Assembly (NCBI GenBank): GCA_001724265.1
Contig: MEDY01000143.1
Span: forward strand, 1-64,000
Direction: 5' to 3'
DNA length: 64,000 bases
DNA from: Rhizaria sp. SCN 62-66
Lineage: Eukaryota > Rhizaria, unplaced
Part shown: positions 10,201 through 21,376 of the stretch, piece after piece
Position numbering within the stretch: the stretch's first letter is position 1
How the letters are laid out: each line of letters begins with the position of its first letter
Translations under genes and position numbers: made by a program
Notes under the pieces: generated by a model
The model's database searches: none
Told to the model about the DNA's origin: nothing
Seen by the model: the letters and a program-made list of their open reading frames with translations, nothing else

Positions 10201-13200
10201 TGATCAAGTGATTGTAAACACATTGACTTATGCGGAGACACCGGGAGACTATCCAGACTCAATTCACACCCCAAGAGTCGGGCAGCACAAGCAGTATCAC
10301 TTGTGTCGTGGGGTGCAATCGCATTGGCGCTAGTGGTAGCGCTGGAGTCCGAGTTGATGGAGGTACCTGTGGTCTCATTGATTATCATCTTAGATGCTGT
10401 GGTTGTGCTAAAGTGAACAATCCCCCAAACGTGAAAGTGCATTTGCGCTACCGATGCGGATAAACTTTCAGCAGCGGCCTGACTGGCACTACTCGCAAGG
10501 CGGTGTAACACAGCAACGAGAGGTGACGACGCAGCGTTGGCAAGCATCGATAGTATATGCGGCACGGAGTTTGTGTCTTCATTGTTCAGTGCAAATGCTG
10601 TTGAAACCGAGTATAAGTCAACATTGCAGCAACGTGCAAGAAGCAGGGTCGCAGCAACACGGCGTTGCTCACAGTCGTTACACAATTCATCAGCGAGCAA
10701 AAAAGGCACGGCTGCACCCATCTTCGAGCTAACACCAAGACTGCCATTGCCAGAAGCATCAAGACCTAACATGTCATCCAAAGAGCAGCCGTACACACAG
10801 TGACCGCGACGAGCATCCGAGGCTCTAGCACTCGAGCTAGAGTTAGAGCTGAAATCTGACTGAGAGATGAAGTTGTTTTTAGTCTCCGGAAACACTACTG
10901 CGAGAACGGAGAAAAGCATTCGCGCATGTACAGGTAGGCACTGAACACCGTCATTCGTGACTGTGAGCAGAGACGAGACTGCCGCTGCAAAAGCAGAGTC
11001 AGGAACCGACACAAGCCACTCCCGAGCACACGCAATCTCGTTGCGATCATCGACAGCACCACAATGCGTTGTCGATTGCAATGACGCTAAGTTGCCACCT
11101 TGCTGGCGCTTCACATCGCCGCCCACGTGCAGCGGCGCCCTTGCAAGCGGCGCCAGCACAGGACACACGGCGCGCGCCGCGAGTGTCGCGCGGTCCGCAG
11201 AGGCGCGGAGCAGCACGGTCGCAACTGTGAGCGCGGACGGCGGGCACAAAGCGGGCGCGGTCCACAGCGACTGCAATAGAAGTCGTGCGGGGAGTACGCC
11301 AAGCGTGTTCGTCTTGCCGCCGGGGATGAGTGTGAATGATGTTGGGTGCGTAATGCGATGCTGTTCTAAGTACATTCCACTCATTGTAACGTTGTTACCC
11401 GTATTAGCTGGATCAGAACGATAAGTATTATTCACATTGTTGCAGTTTGCGTTGTTGCTTAGCACCAACGCGGCTGTGAGTTCTGAGACAGTGACAGAGC
11501 CAACCCAACTCGTACTGTCAGCCTTGGTCTCGGAAGTAACTGCGGGTAAAGTGTGGACACAGTCACTTGCGACAAGTACACGGTCATTGAACGCGGCACT
11601 AACAGAGTCCCCTTGTCGAGGCGCAAGCTCCCCACATGTCAGCGTGTCAAACAAACGAACAGCCTCAAAGAGCTTCGGTTGCCGCGGCGCGACATCATCG
11701 TCAGTGGACAGCTCTGCACAACGGCAAGATTCTATCTCACGAGCGGTCGGGCTAGAGCGCGTGATATCGCTGCTGCCGTTTACACTGTTGCTCGTGGGAA
11801 AGTCGCGCCACAGACAGAGGTCCGGCAGGCCGCCCGACCAGTCGCGGGCGCCGCCGGCGAATGCGGCGCACACCACCGCCGTCGCGACGGGGCCGAGGCG
11901 CTCGGCCAGGCCCTGCAGCAGGGCGAGCGTAAACGCGGAGCCCGGCTCGGGGGTGGGCAAGGGAGGCGGCATCGGCAACGCAGAGCGAATGTGAGCTGCC
12001 GAGTTGTTACTATGCGCAGAGCCTTGGCCAGCCGTGTCTAAGTGTTCGGCTCCACCTAAGGGTGGCCAGTAAACGCCACGCATGCGGCGGCCGTAGTGCC
12101 GAGCCCACTGTGCTTCAATAAACTGTGACAGCGATTGTTGGCAACGTGGTCGAGAGCAAGAACTGCACAGTAACTGTTGTGTGCGATCGTTGTTGTTGTG
12201 ATCGTAGCATTGAAGGATAGTGTCGAGACGTGCTTGAATTGCACTCGCGCGCAGTTGAGCAAACGACCCTGAGTCGAACAAGAGGGGCGCATCTTGCGAC
12301 TCGTTCTGACTGTGCATAAACACGCTGACGTCGTCGGAGACATCATTAGCGTCAGTGCCGCTGTTATCAGGTAATGGCCAGAGGATGTCGGCAAACATGA
12401 TCGAAAAGAGCGTGAAGAAAAGTCCGTTTTCGGCATGCGCACCGGCCCAAGCCCCTTCCTCCGGCCGCGCAAAGTGGTCAAGCACGAGCTGCTCGACGCT
12501 GACGGGCGCGGGTAAGTGGAACGGGTCCACCCTTACACCCAGATCAGTCTCGGAGTCACGGCTGTAGTGCGGCGCAGTGTTAAGGAGAAGCGCATTTCCA
12601 CCTTTAAGGACTTCAGGTTCCCGGGGTAACAATACACCGTATAGCCGAGTCTCCTCAGCCTCCTAAGCAGTAAACATATCGCCATAGAGGCTGTCACCAG
12701 CATTCGCAGTTGAGCTGCCGCTGCTATTGATCGCGCCCGTGTCGCTGCTGCTGGAGCCGAGTCGCGCGGCGGCGTCCAGCTTCCGGATCAGCGTCCGCAG
12801 CGCAGTGCCAGAGGGGTCGTTCGAGGTTAAGCCGCTCAGGAAGCGTGACTTGACTCCGATGCCGCCGGACGGCAGCGCGATGCCGGATAGAGTGCGCACA
12901 GTCACAAGCGACTGCGAGCAGAGACGGCGGAGCAAAGCGGGGCGGGACATAGGCAGTGCGAGCGGAAACAGTGAGGGACGTGATGTCAACCTCTGTGTTA
13001 GTGCTGCTGTAGTGGCCGTTGGCGTTGTCCGAGCCTCATCATTCATGCGATTCTGCAGAGTCTGGAAAGGGTATAGGAGTGACATGATCGAGTTGACACT
13101 TGTGAAACTGGAGCGGTAAGCAGCGCCAGCGTTACAAAGAGCGGAGCTATCGTCACAAACAGTAATTGTGAGTGAGTTAAGGAAGGAAAGGCCAACAACA

Positions 13201-16200
13201 TCAACATGGTCACTGCCAATGGCAACGTGACTTGCAACACTCGCGGATGGGTGACCGGTGCTCTCAGTTGCACAGTCAATCTTGACACTGCTGCTGGCAG
13301 CCGTATCAAGGTTCGGGATGGCAATGCTTTCAGTGCCAGACATGATAGTCACGCCATTCTCATCCATATCGACATCTTCGTCGTCGGAGTCAAGATTCAC
13401 TGAGCTCCGCTGTTGCTGCTTCTTACCGTTCGCGTCGGGCTTCGTGTTCCTGCTGCTGCCACAGCCAGTGCCAGTGTGAGTGGGCGTGGCGGCTGACCGC
13501 CCACGGCCACGCCCGCGGCCCCGGCCACGTGCTGTCGGGCTCGCAGCCATAACAGTGTCATCCTCGTCGTAGTCGCACTCACTATCACTAGCTTCACTTG
13601 CATCATCACTGCTGGAGCTTGAGCCAGAGTCTGTACAAAATTCGCTATCATCGCTGATAGTAGCTGAGGCCGCAGCAGCAGCGGCAGCGGCAGCCTGCCT
13701 GGCACTGGTCCGGCCCTTAGATACGACCGCCGCCGGCTTGGCTTTACTGGCGATCTTGCAATCAACGCGAGCGTCATCAGCGGCGCCCTTCGTCTTACGC
13801 CCCCCACTGGCTCCATTGCGCTTATAGCTACTGCTCTTGGCGTTGTTCGTGGTGTCGCCTTCGGAGATCGAGTTCGCGCTTGCGCTCGCAGCCGTACTCT
13901 GCTTGCAATTCGCACTCGCTTGCTTCTAAGTCTGCTTCTTAGCACCTTTGCCCTTGCTCTTCGCCTCTGCTGTTGCAAGTGCAGCGGCGGCTGCTTCCTC
14001 GGCGTCAACACCTTCAGACAGCTTCTTGGTCACCTTGCTCCATAGCACCATCGCGCGGTCCTCAAAGTCAAGCCGCCCTCCGGCCGCCGCCATCGCGCTC
14101 GTGTCGCGCAGCGCAGCAACGGCAAACGCCAAGGCACCGGCGCCCGCAACCGGGACCGGTGCAGCAGCAGCGGCTGTGACAGAGGCGGGGACGTAAGCCG
14201 AGTGGCCAGGAGAAGCAGCGGAGGCTGAGGCTAAAGCTAAGTCAGAAGCAGAGGAGTCGTTGCGCGCCGCGCTAGCGTCACTGCCGTGAGCAGAAAGAAT
14301 AGTGACAGTGGGCAGTGTGACCGTGTCGAACGACTTCATATGGGCGGATAAACACACAAGAGCGCGGCAGTAGAGCTGAGAGCGGCGGTGAGGGATGAAA
14401 CCAGTGTAACCCACAGTAGACTGCTCAGAGTCATTTCCCGTGTTGTTGCTGCTTTGCGCGAGCAGTAGCATGCGTGCAACGCTTGCAGAGAGCACAAACG
14501 CTTGCTCGTACGCCTTCGCTTTCTCGAGAACCTTGATTGCAAGGATGATAACGCGGGCCAAAATGTCAACAGCGTCCAAGCGTGCAGGCAAGTGCAGCGC
14601 GGCATTGCAGCTGATCGCGGAACCGGCACTTGCACTGCGTCTGTGAGCGCTATTGTTGCCGCCGACCGTAGGCATCGCTGCTACCGTAGGCATCGCTGCT
14701 GCTGTAGGTATCGCTGTTGCCGGCAACAGTGACTGGAACACGCCATGCGCGAGTGACCGCAAATCGGGAGTCGCAGTCTGTGTTTGAGATTGCTCACAGC
14801 CAATATCAGCCTGGGCAGAGCTAAGTGGCAGCGGGCACATGCTATGTACGGTCTTAAGCACCATATCAAGCGTTTTTCCGGCGCTCAACCCAATCGGTCG
14901 GGCGCAGAAAGTTAAGCCGCTCGGCCACAGCTCTCCAGTTTCACAGTGACTCCTACCACTGCTCTGTACACTGTTGTTGTGTTTCGCAATGATAAGCCGC
15001 AGAAGCGAGATCGCTACATCAGCAACGCGCGCAAGCGGAACCAAGTCAGGGGGCAAGATGACTGTGGGCACGGTAACTGCGGACGCTGCTGCGGCGCTCA
15101 GCGTTGTCACAGCCATCGTCACTGCACTGTCATGATGTTGTGACAGTACATTGGAGTCAGTGTTAGTCACTGAAAGCGTGCTACTATGATTTTGAGCATT
15201 GATAGCTGCAGCAGCAGCAAGGACAGCTGATGCAACACTTGCGTTGTTATTGCGGTTCTCAGTTAAAGAGTCACTACTGTCCGCAGTCAACAATAGAGGC
15301 GTATTGCCAGACTGCTTCACTTGCTGTTGCTGTTGCTGCCGTTTGTGTTGCAGTTGCTGTAGCTGCTGCAGCTTTTTCCCTTGCCTGCCAGTAACTACGC
15401 CGTCAAAGTTCAGCCTCACACTGAGCGTTCCCTTGCTGCCGTAGCGAAGTGATCCCTGAAACTTAGATTTGAGACTCAGTGCAATGCGCGCGTAATACCA
15501 CGATAGCGGGATAGTAAAGGCGAGTTTCACCCTATCTGCCAGTGTGACCGGGTTATACGGCACCGACCGCCAGAGGCCACTGCAGTCAGCGCCGGAGAAA
15601 CCCCTGCCAGAGCGCCCGCTGATCACGGTCACAGCGCGGGAGGAGGCGACCCCAGAGCACTCGGTTACACTAAGGCTGCTCGCGGCGAGAGAGCCGTTGA
15701 CATCGCCCACAGCAGTTGGGGTTGATCCTGAAGGGCTATGTAGAGAGCCCAAACTACTGTTAGTGATCTTCGTACTCAAACGCAAGTTCGACACAGAACG
15801 CTTATTGTTACCCTTTGCGTTCGTAGGCTTGATGTTAGCATCAGTATCAACACAAATCACCTTATCATCACCATCATCGTCAACGTCGTCGACAACAAAC
15901 GCAGCCTCATCAATCTCATTCGCACCCGCATAATCACGCGCACGAGAGCTCGTTCCAGCGCCAAACTTTGACCCAGCGCGAGACTTCGAGCCAGCGGCAG
16001 ACTCGCGCGCCGCACTGGGCGTTGCAGCTGCCGCAGCAGTCACGCTGCCGGTCAAAAGCGCGGCCTCCGCCTCCGCCAGTGCCACCTAAGTCAGCAGTCC
16101 CACAGTGCCCGCCGTGGCCGCCCCTGTCGCCGCCGTGGCCGCCGCCGTGGCCGCAGTTGTCGCTGTCGACGCCGCGGCAGCTCCGGAGGCCGTGGGCAGC

Positions 16201-19200
16201 GGGAGCACCGTGGCGACGGCGCGGACGGCTGCCGTGGCCGCCGCCCGCTGCGGCGCGGCGCCTTGCCACGCCGCGGCCGCAACGACGCCCGTGGCGCCGC
16301 CGACGTGCCCGACCGCGAGCAGCGAGGCGCCGCCGCCGGGCTCGGCCGCAGCCGAGGCGCCCACGGTCCAGGACGCTGCGGCGGGGGCCAGACCCAGGGA
16401 GGCCGAGAGCCCGGGCTCGTTAGCCAGGGTGCTCGCAAGGTACAGCAGACGCAGCGAGAGGAACAGCAGCGGGGCGGAGACGAGAGGTGTCACTACAGTG
16501 ACCGACGCCAAGTCAGATGTTGAAGCCGCGCCAGAGCTAAAGCTGGCACTAGAGCTAGAGGGAGAACTAGAGCTAGGGCTAGAGCGAGTACCACCAAGTG
16601 CTACCTTGAGCTGCGATGTTTTGCGGGGAAAAAGCGTGGCTTGCGGCGAGAAAAGTGAGTAACTGCGCGCGAAGTGCTGCGGAAGAGAGTAGCGACCAAG
16701 GGCCAGGAGCGCTGAGGCAGGGGTGACCGTGAGCGTCAGTGGCGTATTTACCGTGTTGTTGATGTGCAAAGACTGTGGTGTCATGAAGGCGATACCGACA
16801 GGATCGGTCGTGTGACAACTGCTCTGTGAAGAAGACAAAACTGCAAGTCGAGCCCATAGCTGTGGGTTCTGCAAGCGGACATACAACGCCAGAGGGTTAT
16901 CCAACGAGAGAAATGGTAACAAAGAGCCAAAATTAGCACTCGCACTGTGACAGTCAATGCTGTAATACGTGCGGGGATACAGCGGACTTGTGCGTTGAGT
17001 AACCGTAAGCAAGCGATCATCACAATTCGCGCTCACACTTGCACTCACACTCTCACTGAAGCTAGAGTTGCTGTGAGAGTTGTTGTTGTTATTGAAGTCG
17101 AGGTCGTTATCTTGCTCTTCCTCCTCTTCCTCGTTATCATCACCATCAACAACATCCGCACTCGCGCTCGTACTCGTGCCAGTCGCATTTGGGCTGCTGA
17201 TGCCGCTGCTACTAATGTCGTTGTCGTTCCGCGCTGTTTGCGACGCCATCACTGCGGTGACGCGCAGCCCGTACCACGCCTGGAACGGCGTCGGCGACGG
17301 CACAGTCGTCGGCAAAGCACTGGCCAACAATGGCCAGACCCAACGGGGCGGCGGCGGCGGCAAAGATGGTGACGGCAACAGTGATGATGATGAGGCAGAG
17401 TCAAGTGACTGCGAGCTCGTGCTTTCGTTGTTAGGTGACTGTGACGCAGGCAAATTGCTTGCATTTGTCGCAGGACTGCCAGAATTAGCACGATATTGCC
17501 ACGTTTTGGGCTTTGTTGCAGAGAGAGTTGCGGTTTCGTCGACAGTATCAACATCGACGAAGTCATCGTCATCATTCATCGCAGCGACATTCGCAGCATG
17601 AGCGTCCGTTAGCAGCAAAACCTCATCGCCAGTAGCCTTACTCTTGCACGCGATGTAACTGTCCCTATTATTGCAATCGCTGTTAGCATTTGTCGCGTCA
17701 TCGACGGCGTCGGCGTAGGCGTCGGCGTCAGGCCTGCCCAGCACCACCGACACCGCGGACGCCAGCGGTGGATGCAGCGGTGGCAGCGCAGTCGCAGCGG
17801 CAGCACCGGCCACAGCAGCCGCAGAGCTGAGCCGAGCCGCAGCCGCAGCGGCGGCCGTGGCGGCGTTTACCGAGTCTGAGACGTTGCCACGCAAAGTAAC
17901 ACCAGAGGTTTGGAGGTGCTGTTGACGTGTCTGCAAATACTGCGTCACAGCGTTAACCGCCGTTGACAGAGCGTCGCGTGGCGCACTGTGGTGCGCGCTA
18001 AGGCCGATTAACCACGAGCCGGCGGCCGTTGCCAGTGCGTCCGCCGCGGCCTCGACCTCCGGCTTAGCGTTAACAACAACAGACGCAGCCTCATCATCAG
18101 CGCCGGCAGCAGCATCCACGTATTGAACACCGTCGCTAATAGCAGAATTATTGCTCTTGTTGCTATTACTTTCGCTCTTGTTCACACTGTGTATGCCGGA
18201 GATCGAGTCAACGCTGGCAAGTGTAACGAGTGTGCGAATGCTCTCAGCGTCCAGCCCGAGCGGTGCCGCGGGCGCCAGTGACGTGGCGAGCGTGCCCAGC
18301 CACACGCACTTGCTCAATAGTGAGAGCACGGGGGGCGCGATGCGGAAGACAAGCCGCGAGCTTAGACTGGCCCGCAGATAGGAATAGATGTGCGGAGCGT
18401 CGAGCAGTAAGGGCATCGTTGTGGGGGACTGTAAGGGGCTACTTAGACCAAAATCAGTCGGCGGTGAGTTGGGGCTTGCAATCACGCTGGTGTTGCCGAA
18501 GTAAGGCTGTTTGGCTAAGTACAGCAGCAGAGCGCGGCGAGTCTGGCTCGCAGTCATCGCTGTTGTCGCTGCTGCAGCTGTGGCACCAGCGTTGTTGTTA
18601 TTGTTATTGTTCTTGTAGCTTGGGCTAGAGCCATTCTTATTCGCGCTATTGTTGTTAGCGGCATTGCCAGAGGTGCGCGATCCACTAGAGCCATTGCTAG
18701 AGCTGTTTTTGCTCCCGCTGCCACCGGCACTACTTGCAGTGTCACTGCTGCCGGTTGAACCAGCTGCAGCAGTGGCAGCGCAAAACAACGCGATCAACGA
18801 AGACAACGACTGCTGCTGTTGTTGTTGTGGGTACATACCGCTGCTGTTATGATGACCGTGAGCCGGGGCAGAAACCGTGGACTGCAGGGGATCGAGCTTG
18901 GTCGCCGCGCCGTTGAGCTGCGCCAGCTGCTGCGGTGTGAGCTTCAAGCGCCTGATCACGCCGGTCAAAGCGGCGTTAGACAGCAAAGACACGAGCGTGA
19001 GGACCTTGAGCCGCTGCGGCGTCAAGGAGCTTTGCTCAAACTCCGTTGCGTAATAAGGACTGTCGGAATTGTAAGGGGATTGGGCGTCTAAGTAGGACTG
19101 TGGCGCCGTGAACGCCTGGTCAAAGGCCTCGATGAAGACAGGAGTCGCAGTTGCATCTGCTGCCGCCGAGCCAGCTGTAAGTGCGAGAGTGCGTGATTGC

Positions 19201-20168
19201 GCGTGCGACTGTGCACTGTGCGAGCTATCTGACTCTGGTTCTGCCGCGGCCGCTGACGCCACGGTCACCGACGGGAAAGTGAGAGCTGTGATGTGTCGTT
19301 GCAGACCTGAGAAAACGAACGCGTTACTCTTGGAGTCGCTCTCGATCTCATTGCTAGTATCGTTGCTGCTGTTGCCATCGCTGCTGTGGCTACACAGGTC
19401 GCTATACGCGGTGTCCGAGAGCAGCGCACTTGTGGTGATGGCAATCAGCGGCGCTAAGTCGTGGCAAAGCAGCGCCTCCTCCTGGTCAATCTCGCTCTCA
19501 TTGACTGCATTGACGCCAAATCCAGCGCCACCAGCACTGTTACCCGCATTGCGGAAGCCGTGACTGCCTCCGGAACTCGCACTCGCACTGTTTTGACTGT
19601 TGCCGTAACTGGTCGTGTTTGCAGTTGCGTTACTGCTGTTTGAGGTACTGTTCGCGTTACTGTTTGCGTTGCCGTTGCTGTTGCTGGAGCTTTGCCGCCG
19701 GCGCTGCGCCGCTACCGCCGCGCTAATAGTGCGCGCGGCCAACTCACGACTCAAGACCCACTTGCCGATGGCATTGCGCGTGAACAGCAGCTTCGCGACT
19801 GCTGCTTGCGAGGGCAGCGGAAGATAGAAGAGGTGCGCTAGAAGCTGCCGCTCACTCGCGGTGAAGAGCGACGGGTACTTAAGAAACGCGGGCAGGGCAA
19901 GGTGCGCGAGGTGCTCGACGTAACGCAGAGATGTGGGCGGGAGGCGCCGGGTCGAAGCGGCCGCGGCCGCGTCAGTTGCAGTGTTGGAAGGCTGGGAAAC
20001 CTCAGAGGAAGACTGAGACGCGGAGGAAAGCGCGGATAGATACTCGAACACGGTCTGGCTGTGCGCAATCGCAGTGTCTGCTGCGCTGCAAAGATCGGTT
20101 GGTAAAGATGTGATAGTGCTGGGGTTGGGGGGTGGCCAGGGGCCGTGTTGCAGCCCCGAGGAGGACAT
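7221..20168 (-). CDS. FAN1: FAN1-like structure-specific nuclease, giant, with three in-frame TAG codons
   Basis: FAN1 is a nuclear nuclease acting in interstrand-crosslink repair. Reading from ATG 20168 to TAA 7221 gives one frame of 4,316 codons, interrupted only by TAG at 16086-16088, 13926-13928 and 12663-12665 (residues 1361, 2081, 2502). The N-terminal helical region (about residues 86-145, SLFTASERQLLAHLFYLPLP) and a TPR-like region (about 1857-1906, KVLEKAKAYEQAFVLSASV) resemble FAN1. So does the pre-nuclease block (about 2557-2600, SVEQLVLDHF and GAHAENGLFFTLF). The VRR-NUC core has GGLPDLCLW (Asp2783) and IEVKGPRDELS (Glu4276, Lys4278), with the C-terminus at the expected distance. 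The parts stay in order and frame across every TAG, with no TAA or TGA, which argues for UAG as sense. Usual family length is about 1,000 residues; the excess is Ala/Ser/Thr/Asn-rich insertions, including about 1,490 residues between the two catalytic motifs. Under the standard code this would look like three or four separate genes. Confidence 0.88.
16533..16590. repeat. AGAGCT/AGCTCT hexamer-type serine repeat
   Basis: An imperfect repeat of AGAGCTAGAGCT-like units within FAN1. On the coding strand it reads alternating AGC and TCT serine codons. The same hexamer repeat is found at 33131-33231 and 63973-63990. Confidence 0.7.
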
Positions 20169-21376
20169 CGATGAACTGCTCTGATAGCGGAGAGGAGAAA
20201 ATATGAGATAAGTGGGTTTCAAAGATGAATTAAGAGATATAATAATAGAATTAAATTAGAAATTACATGGGAATTCCACTCTATTAGCCATGTGCGAAGT
20301 GACGGAACTTTCATCGAGCTGCGTCTCTTTGAAGATATGTTGAATTGGCGGGCGCTTGGCGCAGTTGACAGAGTCGGACCGAGAAGTCCACAACATTTCT
20401 GAGGTTAGTGAAGCAAGATTGCAACTTAAAAAGTTATATGGCAGCGATGTTATTAAAAACGCACCGCTACATATCCCGCTGCATTATTTTGAGTTGGGTC
20501 TTATATTAAACTGAGGAAAATCTGAATGAGGCATCCCTACATCAACTCAAGAGTATTCAAACCGCTCACTGAACTGCAGACTAGCACCATTTTCGAGGGC
20601 TACATGGAGATACCACTAGCATGTCCATGTAGTATGTATACGCACATATTGTAATCCAAAACTTTTCTGTCAGGATGTCATTTTTCTACGAATATCGACG
20701 CTGATTAGCACTGATGTCGCATTGTTACACAAAACTAGACAAACTTATACAAGTCCAGATATCCTTTATGAAAAATGCCCTTTGAAGTTTCATAATCACT
20801 TCACGAATTTAAAAGATATTAAATTTCCTTATCCTTGGTTTTATAGCCTAAATCCTTCGTTGAAGCAACATATGACTCATATAACTCCCTTCTTGTCGCA
20901 GTCATACGACTTGAAATTATACAAAGTCGTATAGCCGGCGTATTGAACAAATGACAAACAATAGCTGAAGCATTACATAATATGATTAAAGAAGTGGATT
21001 ATATGAAAACCGTTAAGATTAGCAATGATACAACTGTTTTATGTTGGATTCATGCTTAGACGTCGCCCTGCGAGTATTCCTTGTCATTGCTTTGTGGTGA
21101 GACCTGGAGACTCGACCAGTAAGAAGTATTTTGAAACTGGTCCGTTGGAACCCGTGAAGACACAGCTCCACTGCCACCTGACAGCCGTCAGCAATCATTT
21201 AGTTGATCTTTCCATTAAGAACACGGACATATATTTATAATATTTAAGATTCATTTTTTACTCTTACATTCTTCCCTTTCATTTCCCCGAAACTTTTCCC
21301 CGTCCTCCCCAGCTCTCGCCCCCTTTCCCTCTCCCTCACTTCCCTCGCTCCCCCGTCCCAGCCCCCACTCCGCACA
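20169..21376. other. Divergent intergenic region
   Basis: AT-rich spacer between the FAN1 gene (-) and an unknown gene (+). It contains small AT-rich open frames at 20722-20934 and 21025-21240, with no recognisable product. The right end (about 21250-21376) is a strongly pyrimidine-rich leader listed separately. It must hold both promoters, but no motif is assignable. Confidence 0.5.
21258..21376 (+). promoter_or_regulatory. Pyrimidine-rich leader immediately upstream of the ATG
   Basis: About 120 bases dominated by C and T on the coding strand lead directly into the ATG at 21377. Shorter pyrimidine-rich leaders precede the ATGs at 42167 and 46589. This may be the core promoter/5' leader signature of this organism or, less likely, a polypyrimidine tract of an upstream intron. 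The role is inferred from position only. Confidence 0.4.

Noticed and set aside
13926-16088. TAGs at 16086 and 13926 (both ACTTAG) as splice acceptors rather than codons
   Set aside because: No suitable GTACG donor precedes them without removing conserved-looking coding sequence (the one near 14515 lies inside the TPR-like helix), and the frame is already continuous.
7221-20168. Treating the FAN1 region as four separate genes or a pseudogene
   Set aside because: The four frames share one phase, are separated only by TAG, and carry successive parts of one protein. No TAA, TGA or frameshift was found. A pseudogene would not restrict its breaks to TAG.
20722-21240. Small AT-rich open frames in the FAN1/unknown spacer
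   Set aside because: Composition is that of spacer DNA, with no recognisable product and no splice sites linking them to a neighbour.
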